A stretch of 8,074 nt of DNA from contig JACQEC010000291.1 in the NCBI GenBank assembly GCA_016200765.1, positions 1 to 8,074 on the forward strand. Direction: 5' to 3'. Source of the DNA: Chloroflexota bacterium (lineage in GTDB: Bacteria > Chloroflexota > Anaerolineae > JACRMK01). Positions 1-5,795 of the stretch are shown piece by piece. The notes beneath the pieces are model-generated. The model saw nothing but the letters and a program-made list of their open reading frames with translations, made no database searches and was not told the origin of the DNA. Made by a program: the position numbers and the translations under genes. Positions within the stretch are counted from its first letter, which is position 1, and the number at the start of each line of letters is the position of its first letter.

Positions 1-26
1 CGCCACTCGTCACCCGACACCCGTCA
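1..26 (-). repeat. 7-bp periodic repeat after acpS, cut by window edge
   Basis: Read on the minus strand, the bases from the acpS stop onward fall into heptads TGACGGG, TGTCGGG, TGACGAG and then TGGCG. The acpS stop codon TGA is the start of the first unit. The array continues beyond the window, so its length and any inverted partner cannot be seen. It matches the style of the two other heptad arrays in this operon (1673-1767 and 4313-4453), although the unit sequence differs. Confidence 0.55.
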
Positions 27-404
27 CGCATCTGCCAGCGCGACGACGAGCGCAATCGCGTTGTCGCGCGAGTGCGACAGGCTGACGGTGATGGTTGTCC
101 AACCCAGCCGCTCGGCTTGCGCCGCGGCCACGCCGTACAGTCTTAGCGCCGGCGGGCCGGATGCGCCGGTAACCACCTCGACCTCCGGCCATTGCACCGT
201 GGCTCCCCAGCCGATGCCGGTGCCGAGCGCCTTGGCCGCCGCTTCCTTCGCGGCAAAGCGCACCGCCAATTTCTCGACACTGCCCTTGCAATACTCGATT
301 TCGGCGGGCGTGTAGACGCGCGCGGTAAAGCGATCGCCCCACTTGCCGAGGCTGTCGGCGATGCGCGCCGTCTCGATCAGGTCAACGCCGCTATAAATCC
401 TCAT
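24..404 (-). CDS. acpS: Holo-[acyl-carrier-protein] synthase (AcpS)
   Basis: AcpS moves the 4'-phosphopantetheine arm of CoA onto a serine of apo-acyl carrier protein, activating it for fatty acid synthesis in the cytoplasm. The 126-residue length is usual for the family. Visible signatures are GVDLIE at residues 6-11, with Asp8 as the expected Mg ligand; RFAAKEAAAKALGTG at 49-63, with Glu54 as the second Mg ligand; and SLSHSRDNAIA at 108-118. The ATG start overlaps the stop of the upstream M16 gene as ATGA (401-404), so translation is probably coupled and no separate ribosome binding site is needed. The TGA stop is the first three bases of a 7-bp periodic repeat that runs to the window edge. 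The gene appears intact. The identification is firm because three family motifs are present in order at the right spacing. Confidence 0.96.
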   Translation of the reverse strand: MRIYSGVDLIETARIADSLGKWGDRFTARVYTPAEIEYCKGSVEKLAVRFAAKEAAAKALGTGIGWGATVQWPEVEVVTGASGPPALRLYGVAAAQAERLGWTTITVSLSHSRDNAIALVVALADA

Positions 405-1660
405 GGCCCCGCCACGGCCAGCGCGTAGTTCTCGGTGCTCAGATATTTCTGCGCGGCGGCCTGCACTTGCTCCGGCGTAATCGCGCGCACCAGCCCCGGC
501 AGGCGTTGCAGGTAATCAAGCCCCAGGCCGTAAAACTCCATGTCAAGCATTACGCCCGCGAGGCCGTCGTTGGATTCGAGGCGCAGGGGCTGACTGCCGG
601 TCACGTAGTCTTTGGCGTCGTCCAATTCGCTCGCGGCGACCGGCTCGGTCTTCAGGCGCTTCATCTCGAATAGCATCGCCTCCAGCGCCTTCTCGATGTT
701 CTGCGGGTTCACGCCCGCGTAGGCCGTCCACGCGCCCGGCCCCGGCGCGGATTCGAGTTGCGTGCGCGCGTAGTAAGCCAGCCCCAGCCGGTCGCGCACG
801 TTGTCGCCCATGCGCCCCATCATGCCGAACTCGCCGATGACCACGTCGGCCATCTCGGCGGCGAGAAAGTCGGGGTGCGTGCGCGGCAAAGCCGGAGCGC
901 CCAGCACGATGTCGGACTGCACCTTGGCCTTCATCTTCACGCGCGCGCGCTGTATCTTCTTCAGCGGCTTCGCCGGTGGGATGACAAAGGCCGGGGGCGC
1001 GCCGGCCACCCGCCACGCGCCGAGCGCCTTTTTGATACTCGCCACCGCGCTGGCGGCCTTCACGTCACCCACTACCGCGACCTGCATCCCTTCCGGGCGG
1101 TAGTAACGCTGATAGAACCCCAGCAAGTCTTTGCGGCGGATGGCGGTGATGCTTTCAAGGGTGCCGAGGCTGTCGCGGCCATACGGGTGGTTGGGGAACG
1201 CCAGCCGGCGGAAAGCCAGATGCGCCATCGCCTGCGTGCTGTCCTCGCGCTCGCGGATGCTCGTCAGGATTTCGCCGCGCACCTTCTCAATCTCGCCGCG
1301 CGGGAAGGTCGGGTGCAGGAGGATGTCGCTCAAGATGTCGAGCAATAACTTCAAATCTTCGCTCAGCCCCTTGGCATAGAACCCGGCCAGATGCACGCCC
1401 GCGCCCAGCCCCACCGACGCGCCCACGTCTTCCGTCGCGATGGCGATGTCCTGAAACGAGCGCGAGGTGGTGCCGCGCTCTACCGTGTCGGCGGTGAAAG
1501 CGGCGAGGCCGGGCTGATTCGGCGGGTCGAACAGCGATCCGGCGCGCAGGTGCCCGCGCACCACCACGCTGGGGCTGGCGTGATTCTCGTACACCAACAC
1601 GGTGATACCGTTTGCCAGTTGTACCCGCGTGATGTTGTCCGGGCTGGGAATCGCGGTCAT
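401..1660 (-). CDS. M16 family peptidase-like protein, zinc motif lost (non-catalytic partner)
   Basis: This is a 419-residue M16 (pitrilysin/mitochondrial processing peptidase) fold protein. The region where HxxEH should stand reads GLAAFTADTVERGT (about residues 51-64): the three key positions His, Glu and His are Ala, Ala and Asp. It therefore cannot bind zinc in the usual way. The C-terminal half keeps VRDRLGLAYYARTQLES, which resembles the R/Y substrate-contact motif of M16 non-catalytic subunits. Bacterial M16 proteins often work as a pair, one with HxxEH and one with R/Y, and the gene just upstream (1766-2887) is the HxxEH-type partner. I chose the ATG at 1660 because AAAGGAG (1666-1672) stands 5 nt before it; a GTG at 1666 would give two more residues but overlaps that site. 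The stop overlaps the acpS start (ATGA). Substrate and cell location are unknown, and no signal peptide is visible. Confidence 0.9.
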   Translation of the reverse strand: MTAIPSPDNITRVQLANGITVLVYENHASPSVVVRGHLRAGSLFDPPNQPGLAAFTADTVERGTTSRSFQDIAIATEDVGASVGLGAGVHLAGFYAKGLSEDLKLLLDILSDILLHPTFPRGEIEKVRGEILTSIREREDSTQAMAHLAFRRLAFPNHPYGRDSLGTLESITAIRRKDLLGFYQRYYRPEGMQVAVVGDVKAASAVASIKKALGAWRVAGAPPAFVIPPAKPLKKIQRARVKMKAKVQSDIVLGAPALPRTHPDFLAAEMADVVIGEFGMMGRMGDNVRDRLGLAYYARTQLESAPGPGAWTAYAGVNPQNIEKALEAMLFEMKRLKTEPVAASELDDAKDYVTGSQPLRLESNDGLAGVMLDMEFYGLGLDYLQRLPGLVRAITPEQVQAAAQKYLSTENYALAVAGP

Positions 1661-1665
1661 GAACA

Positions 1666-1672
1666 CTCCTTT
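1666..1672 (-). promoter_or_regulatory. Ribosome binding site deciding the M16 partner start
   Basis: The minus strand reads AAAGGAG, then TGTTC, then ATG at 1660. The 5-nt spacing fits translation from the ATG at 1660. The in-frame GTG at 1666 lies on the last base of this site and is unlikely to be used. Confidence 0.7.
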
Positions 1673-1767
1673 GACGTTGTGCGTTGGCGCGTTATGCGTT
1701 TATGCGTTTTGACGGCCTCCCGAACTGCATCAACGCGGAACGCGCTCACGCGCCAACGCGCAACGTC
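1673..1767. repeat. Inverted repeat built of ~7-bp GCGTT/AACGC units between the two M16 genes
   Basis: The left arm at 1673-1692 (GACGTTGTGCGTTGGCGCGT) and the right arm at 1748-1767 (ACGCGCCAACGCGCAACGTC) are reverse complements over 20 bp with one mismatch, separated by 55 bp. Just inside the left arm the motif continues as ATGCGTT-like units, and just inside the right arm as AACGCGG and AACGCGC. The whole intergenic gap is thus a foldback of 7-8-bp units. The right arm overlaps the TGA stop (1766-1768) of the upstream M16 gene, and the left arm ends next to the ribosome binding site of the downstream gene. In the mRNA it could form a long hairpin between the two cistrons and act as an attenuator or stability element. 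That role is inference. Confidence 0.75.
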
Positions 1768-2887
1768 ATGTTGGTTGAAACCATCCCACCGTCCGGTTGC
1801 TTTTCTTGAAAACCGCCTGCGCCGCGCGCTGGACGTCCTTCGGCGAAACCTCGGCGAGTCGCTCGGTGAACAGCGCGAGGTCGCGGTATGAGTGAAGGCA
1901 TTCCAACTCGCCGATCAGATAGCCGGTCGAGGTGACGCGCTCGGTGATGTAGGCGAACTGCGCGCGCGTCTGCTTGACGGCTTTGGCGAGCTCCTTCGCC
2001 GTGGGCGGCTTGTCGGCGATGCGCTCCAGTTCGGCGAAGATGGCCTCTTCCACCTTGCGGAGCGTGCGCCCCGCGCGCACGGTGGCGCTGACCTCGAACA
2101 GGCCGGGGTCGCGGTTGAGCGCGTAACTGCTCGACACGTCGGCGGCCAGTTCGGTCTCGACGAGCGCGCGGTAGAGGCGCGCGCTCTTGAACAGCGCCAC
2201 GCCGCCGCCGAAGCCCATGCTCTTGCCGCCGGAGAGGATCGCGTCGAGCGCGATCAGCGCGGCGGTTCGGTCTGATTCACCTGACGCCATCGCCGGCGTG
2301 TGATAGACGGCGCGGAAGTAGGCGGTCGTGCCGGGCTTCTCAAGCAGAACGCGCCGTTCGCTCTCCTGCGGCGGCTCCACCGAGCGCACCGGCGGCAGGG
2401 GCGCGCCAACCTGATACTCGCCAAACGCCTGCTCTACCTGTTTCAGCATCGTGCTCGTCTCGAAATCGCCCACCGCGACAAAAACGGCGTTGTTGGGTGT
2501 GTAGTGGCGCTGGTAGTGGCGATAGAGGTCGTCGCGGGTGATCGCCTGCAGGTCGCACTTCCAGCCGATCACGCCGTGTTGGTACGGGTGGACGTGGAAG
2601 GCGCTGGCCAGCATGTCTTCGAACAACTGATAAGCGGGATCATTCTCGTGACCCTCGCGCTCGGCGATAATCACGGTGCGCTCCGACTCGACCTCGGCGG
2701 GGTCAAAGAGCGCGTGCCCCATCAGGTCGGCCAGCACGCCCAGCGCCAGCGCGGCGCGGTCGCTGGGCAGGGTGAACACGAAGGTCGTGTAATCGAGGTC
2801 GGTCAGGCCGTTGTTGAACCCGCCGTTCTTGGAGGTCAGCACGTCAATCACGCCCTTGCCATAGGTCGGCGTGCCCTTGAACAGCAT
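1766..2887 (-). pseudogene. M16 family zinc metallopeptidase, 5' end lost at a junction with ugd
   Basis: The 373-residue open frame from the only usable ATG (2887) starts at MLFKGTPTYGKG, immediately after the zinc motif. Upstream in the same frame the DNA still encodes RNEVPGFTGISHWVEH, including HWVEH (2888-2902), the HxxEH zinc and catalytic motif. However, there is no ATG, GTG or TTG between it and an in-frame TGA at 2963-2965. The further glutamate ligand is expected in ESERTVIIAEREGHEND (Glu76 of this frame). The rest looks like an intact two-domain M16 protein ending FQPT. Family members usually begin some 35-45 residues before HxxEH with a DNGLTVL-type strand, which is absent here. 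Translation from 2887 would give a protein without its zinc site. I read this as a real 5' deletion or an assembly join. If intact, it would be the catalytic partner of the next gene. The frame overlaps ugd by 44 bp. Confidence 0.8.
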
Positions 2888-4286
2888 GTGCTCGACCCAA
2901 TGGCTGATGCCGGTGAAGCCGGGAACCTCGTTGCGATCCCTCGACAGGCTCCGGATGCACGCTCAAGATAGACGTGATATCGTCCATCGGGTAGCCGCGG
3001 CCGGTGCCCAGATAGATGAACCCCAATTCGTCCATCTTCTCTGGGTCGTAGATGTTGCGCCCGTCAACCAGCACCGGCTTCTTCATCGAGCGCTTCAGCC
3101 GTTCCAGATCAAGCTGTTTGAACTCATTCCATTCTGTCACGACAATCACCGCGTCGCACCGCTCGGCCAGTTCATACGGGTCCTCGCATAACAACATCTC
3201 TGGCATCGCTTTCGCCGCCACCGCCATCGAGACCGGGTCGTAGCCCTTCACCCGCGCGCCTTCAGCCTGCAGCATCTGCGCGATGTCCACCGAGGCCGCT
3301 TCGCGCATGTCGTCCGTGTTGGGCTTGAAGGCCAGCCCCAGCAAGCCGATGGATTTGCCGCGCAAGTCGCCCAGCACATCCTTTAACTTCCGGATGATTT
3401 GCCACCGCTGGTCCTGATTGATCTCCATCACCGCGCGCAATAACTGCGGGTGACAGCCGGCGGCGGCGGCCATGTGCTCTAGCGCCTTCACGTCCTTGGG
3501 AAAACAGGAGCCGCCGTAGCCCAGCCCCGCGTCCAGCATCGCGCGGCCAATGCGCTTGTCCAGCCCCATGCCCTCGGCCACCTCCTTGACATCCGCGCCC
3601 AGCTTCTCGCAGATGGCGGCGATCTCGTTGATGAAGGAAATCTTCGTCGCCAGAAATGCGTTGGACGCATACTTGATCAGTTCGGCGGTGCGCAGGTCGG
3701 TGATCATAATGCGCGCGCGCAGGGGCAGGTAGAGTTGCGCGACCCGTTGCGCCGCCTCCGGGTCGCGCGAGCCGAACACGACGCGGTCGGGGTTGAGAAA
3801 GTCGGCGATGGCCGATCCTTCGCGCAGGAATTCGGGGTTGGAGACGACCGAAACGGTCGCGCCGTTCCGTTTGTGCTGGGCGATGATGTCGGCCACGAGG
3901 TCGCCCGCGCCCACCGGCACCGTGGACTTGTTGATGATGATCAGCGGGTGGGTGAGATGCCTGGCAATGCTCGCGGCGGCGCTCTGCAGGTAGCGCAAGT
4001 CCGCGCCGCCGTCCGCGCGGCTGGGCGTGTTCACGGCGATAAAGACGAACTCGGCGTCGGCCAGCGCCTCGGCGTAGTCGGTGGTGAAGGTCAGGCGGTC
4101 AAACTTGACGTTGCGGCGCACCAACTCTTCCAGCCCCGGCTCGTAAATGGGCATTTGCCCGGCGCGCAGGCTCTGGATGCGCGGCTCATCTATATCCAGC
4201 AGTGTGACGCGGTTGCCGAGGTCGGCAAAGCACGCGCCGGTTGTCAGGCCGACATAGCCCGCGCCAATGACGCACAGATTCCTCAT
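2844..4286 (-). CDS. ugd: UDP-glucose 6-dehydrogenase with an aberrant C-terminal tail
   Basis: Ugd oxidises UDP-glucose to UDP-glucuronate with two NAD+, supplying acidic sugar precursors for envelope polysaccharides and glycolipids. The N-terminal NAD-binding motif GAGYVG is at residues 8-13, NKSTVP is at 119-124, and the catalytic cysteine is Cys261 in GYGGSCFPKD. The UDP-binding C-terminal domain includes GLAFKPNTDDMREA (317-330), VVTEWNEF and LVDGRNIYDP. The start ATG at 4286 is preceded by AAAGGAA at 7 nt. The usual end of the protein is near GTGRGY (about residue 432). The remaining ~48 residues (PMDDITSILSVHPEPVEG and onward) are not family sequence; the last 30 are out-of-frame translation of a dispersed repeat and of the M16 gene. 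The catalytic part should be functional. The tail suggests that the native stop was lost at the same junction that truncated the M16 gene. Confidence 0.95.
   Translation of the reverse strand: MRNLCVIGAGYVGLTTGACFADLGNRVTLLDIDEPRIQSLRAGQMPIYEPGLEELVRRNVKFDRLTFTTDYAEALADAEFVFIAVNTPSRADGGADLRYLQSAAASIARHLTHPLIIINKSTVPVGAGDLVADIIAQHKRNGATVSVVSNPEFLREGSAIADFLNPDRVVFGSRDPEAAQRVAQLYLPLRARIMITDLRTAELIKYASNAFLATKISFINEIAAICEKLGADVKEVAEGMGLDKRIGRAMLDAGLGYGGSCFPKDVKALEHMAAAAGCHPQLLRAVMEINQDQRWQIIRKLKDVLGDLRGKSIGLLGLAFKPNTDDMREAASVDIAQMLQAEGARVKGYDPVSMAVAAKAMPEMLLCEDPYELAERCDAVIVVTEWNEFKQLDLERLKRSMKKPVLVDGRNIYDPEKMDELGFIYLGTGRGYPMDDITSILSVHPEPVEGSQRGSRLHRHQPLGRAHAVQGHADLWQGRD
2888..2965 (-). other. Orphaned 5' coding remnant of the M16 peptidase (HWVEH) over the ugd tail
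   Basis: In the M16 frame this stretch reads, after a TGA at 2963-2965, ACIRSLSRDRNEVPGFTG followed by ISHWVEH. The last part, from about RNEVPG, is good family sequence. The part before it is out-of-frame translation of the ugd tail and a dispersed repeat. The only near-start codons are one CTG and two ATC, and none has a clear Shine-Dalgarno sequence. In the ugd frame the same bases encode SVHPEPVEGSQRGSRLHRHQ, which has no likeness to Ugd. Confidence 0.75.
2938..2960. repeat. Dispersed short repeat, copy 1 (CCYTCGACAGGCTC family)
   Basis: The plus strand carries CCCTCGACAGGCTC at 2938-2951, which matches 13 of 14 bases of the second copy at 5756-5769 read on the other strand. In the ugd frame it is translated as HPEPVEG. 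I recall this short sequence (TGAGCCTGTCGAAGG on the other strand) as highly dispersed in environmental genomes of this kind, often producing HPEPVEG or LRQAQG peptides in predicted proteins. It sits exactly at the junction between ugd and the truncated M16 gene. Confidence 0.65.
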
Positions 4287-4293
4287 CGTTTCG

Positions 4294-4300
4294 TTCCTTT
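4294..4300 (-). promoter_or_regulatory. Ribosome binding site of ugd
   Basis: The minus strand reads AAAGGAA followed by 7 nt and the ATG at 4286. It stands between the heptad array and the gene and fixes the ugd start. Confidence 0.6.
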
Positions 4301-4312
4301 CAACTCCGTACA

Positions 4313-4453
4313 GGCTGATGGCCGATGGCTGATGGCTGATGACTGATGGCTGATGGCTGATGGCTGATAGCCGATGGCTGATGGCCGATGGCTGATGGCG
4401 GTTTGCTATCGGCTATCTGCTATTCGCTATCTGCTATCGGCCATCGGCTATGA
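4313..4453. repeat. Heptad minisatellite in inverted arrangement (12 x GGCTGAT, then 7 x GCTATCG)
   Basis: On the plus strand, twelve contiguous 7-bp units run from 4313 to 4396. The consensus is GGCTGAT, with variants GGCCGAT, GACTGAT and AGCCGAT. After an 8-bp spacer, seven units of GCTATCK type run from 4405 to 4453 (GCTATCG, GCTATCT, GCTATTC, GCCATCG, GCTATGA). The second block is close to the reverse complement of the first: GATGGC against GCTATC pairs fully if one G-U per unit is allowed. It fills the space between the FAD oxidoreductase and ugd and runs into the former, providing its TAG stop (4434-4436) and last codons. Because the units abut with no unique spacers, it is not a CRISPR array. 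It may be a slippage-prone minisatellite or an intercistronic RNA hairpin. Confidence 0.9.
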
Positions 4454-5795
4454 TCATTCCGGCGGCGCGCCGACCGATCTCCACCGCATAGTTCGTGCCG
4501 CGATCCCACGGATAGACCTGACTCATGCTGGCGAAGTAGAGGCCCTTGATCGGCGCGCGGATGTCCGGGATGGATCGCGAGTGGTTGACTGGCGGTATGG
4601 GCTGGGCATACGGCTCGCGGAACAGCCACATCTGCTTGACCCACGAGCGCTCAAACTTCGGGTTGAAGCGCGGCAGGGCCGGCAGGAAGCGCTCGAACAA
4701 CGCCTCCGGCGACAGGCTGAAATACTCATGATCCGGTTTCAGATAGTCGCCGCAATACACCAGATGGTCGCCGCCGAAATGCTCCGGCGAGACAAAATTC
4801 GTGTGCTCGCACAGGGCGAGAAACGGGAAGCCCGCCTCTTTCGGCAGGTTGTGCCAGTAGTAGCCCTGCTCGCTCAACGGCCTGTCCAGCGCAAGGATCA
4901 TCACCACCGCGCCCAGCGATTTGAGCGCGGTCAGTTGCGCCAGATACGACGCAGGCAGGGCGGGCGTCAAGCGCGCCAGCAGTCGGGGCGAGGTCGTGAC
5001 CAGACAGGCGTCGAACGCGGCCGGGCCGTCGGGCAAGGTCAGCGTGACCTTGTCGTCGCCGGGCGCAATGGCGCGCGCGGGCGTGTTCAGTTCCACACGC
5101 GCCCCGCGCTTCCGCACCGCGGCGACTAGCGCGTCGAAGAACGCCTGAAAGCCGCCCGTGAACGTGCCCAGCCGCGTCGTGCGCGCGTGGATGCGCGCCC
5201 ACAGCCACGCCATGTTCACATCCTTGTAATCGTCGCCGAACTTGCCGACCAGCAGGGGCTTCCACAACGTCTCATAGACGTGCCGCCCCATCCAGCGCGT
5301 CATCCACGCCTCGGCCGTGACCTTTTCCAACCCCATCCAGCGCGAACTGAACTTGAGGTACGCGCCGGCCAGCGCGAAGCGCGCGGCGTTGACCGGCGAG
5401 AAGTGCGTCAGCACGAAGCGGGGCATGTTAGAGAACATCGAATCAAAGGGATAGAACTTGCCCTGAAAGTAGATCACGGTGGTGGGGCGCGGGAACAGCA
5501 CCTTGTCGCGCGCGCCGATTTCATCCATCAGGCCGAGCACCGCCTGATCGGTCTGAAACCAGTGATGGTAGAAGCGTTCGAGCGACCAGTCCCAGTGCGG
5601 CTCCTTGAAACCTGAAGCCAGCCCGCCCGCGTTTGGCCCGGCCTCAAATACCGTGACGGCGTGACCGGCGCCGGCCAGATCGTAGGCCGCGGCCAGCCCT
5701 GCCGCGCCCGCCCCGATAATCGCGATGCGGCGGGGCGCCCCGAGCTTATCACCTTGAGCCTGTCGAAGGGTGTCGAAGGGCGCGGAGGCCGTCAT
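4434..5795 (-). CDS. FAD-dependent oxidoreductase (amine oxidase / phytoene desaturase-like flavoprotein)
   Basis: This 453-residue flavoprotein has an N-terminal Rossmann dinucleotide motif RRIAIIGAGAAGLAAAYDL (GxGxxG at residues 28-33) and an acidic residue ending the second strand (VFEAG, Glu51). The C-terminal FAD-contact segment is GLYFASMSQVYPWDRGTNYAVEIGRRAA (about 418-445). This order is typical of the NAD_binding_8/amino-oxidase superfamily that includes protoporphyrinogen oxidase, carotenoid desaturases and UDP-galactopyranose mutase-like proteins. The substrate cannot be told from sequence; envelope glycan or isoprenoid chemistry is suggested only by the neighbours. The ATG overlaps the stop of the upstream membrane protein gene as ATGA (5792-5795), which fixes the start. 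Residues 7-18 (FDTLRQAQGDKL) are the translation of a dispersed repeat inserted before the Rossmann strand. The last residues (IADGR) and the stop come from the heptad array. Both ends of the protein have thus been altered by repeats, while the core looks intact. Confidence 0.87.
   Translation of the reverse strand: MTASAPFDTLRQAQGDKLGAPRRIAIIGAGAAGLAAAYDLAGAGHAVTVFEAGPNAGGLASGFKEPHWDWSLERFYHHWFQTDQAVLGLMDEIGARDKVLFPRPTTVIYFQGKFYPFDSMFSNMPRFVLTHFSPVNAARFALAGAYLKFSSRWMGLEKVTAEAWMTRWMGRHVYETLWKPLLVGKFGDDYKDVNMAWLWARIHARTTRLGTFTGGFQAFFDALVAAVRKRGARVELNTPARAIAPGDDKVTLTLPDGPAAFDACLVTTSPRLLARLTPALPASYLAQLTALKSLGAVVMILALDRPLSEQGYYWHNLPKEAGFPFLALCEHTNFVSPEHFGGDHLVYCGDYLKPDHEYFSLSPEALFERFLPALPRFNPKFERSWVKQMWLFREPYAQPIPPVNHSRSIPDIRAPIKGLYFASMSQVYPWDRGTNYAVEIGRRAAGMIIADGR
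5751..5780. repeat. Dispersed short repeat, copy 2, with 10-bp tandem duplication
   Basis: The plus strand reads ACCTTGAGCCTGTCGAAGGG (5751-5770), followed directly by a second copy of its last ten bases, TGTCGAAGGG (5771-5780). It lies inside the coding region of the FAD oxidoreductase, a few codons after the start, and keeps the frame, giving FDTLRQAQGD. It is the same repeat as at 2938-2951 but in opposite orientation. Confidence 0.75.

Noticed and set aside
1391..1891. 166-codon plus-strand frame
   Set aside because: It is antisense to both M16 genes and crosses the intercistronic palindrome; no domain is recognisable.
4313..4453. CRISPR-like periodic repeat
   Set aside because: The unit is 7 bp with units abutting and no unique spacers; no cas genes are nearby.
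4374..5129. 251-codon plus-strand frame beginning in the heptad array
   Set aside because: It starts inside the GGCTGAT repeats and is antisense to the clearly recognised FAD oxidoreductase.
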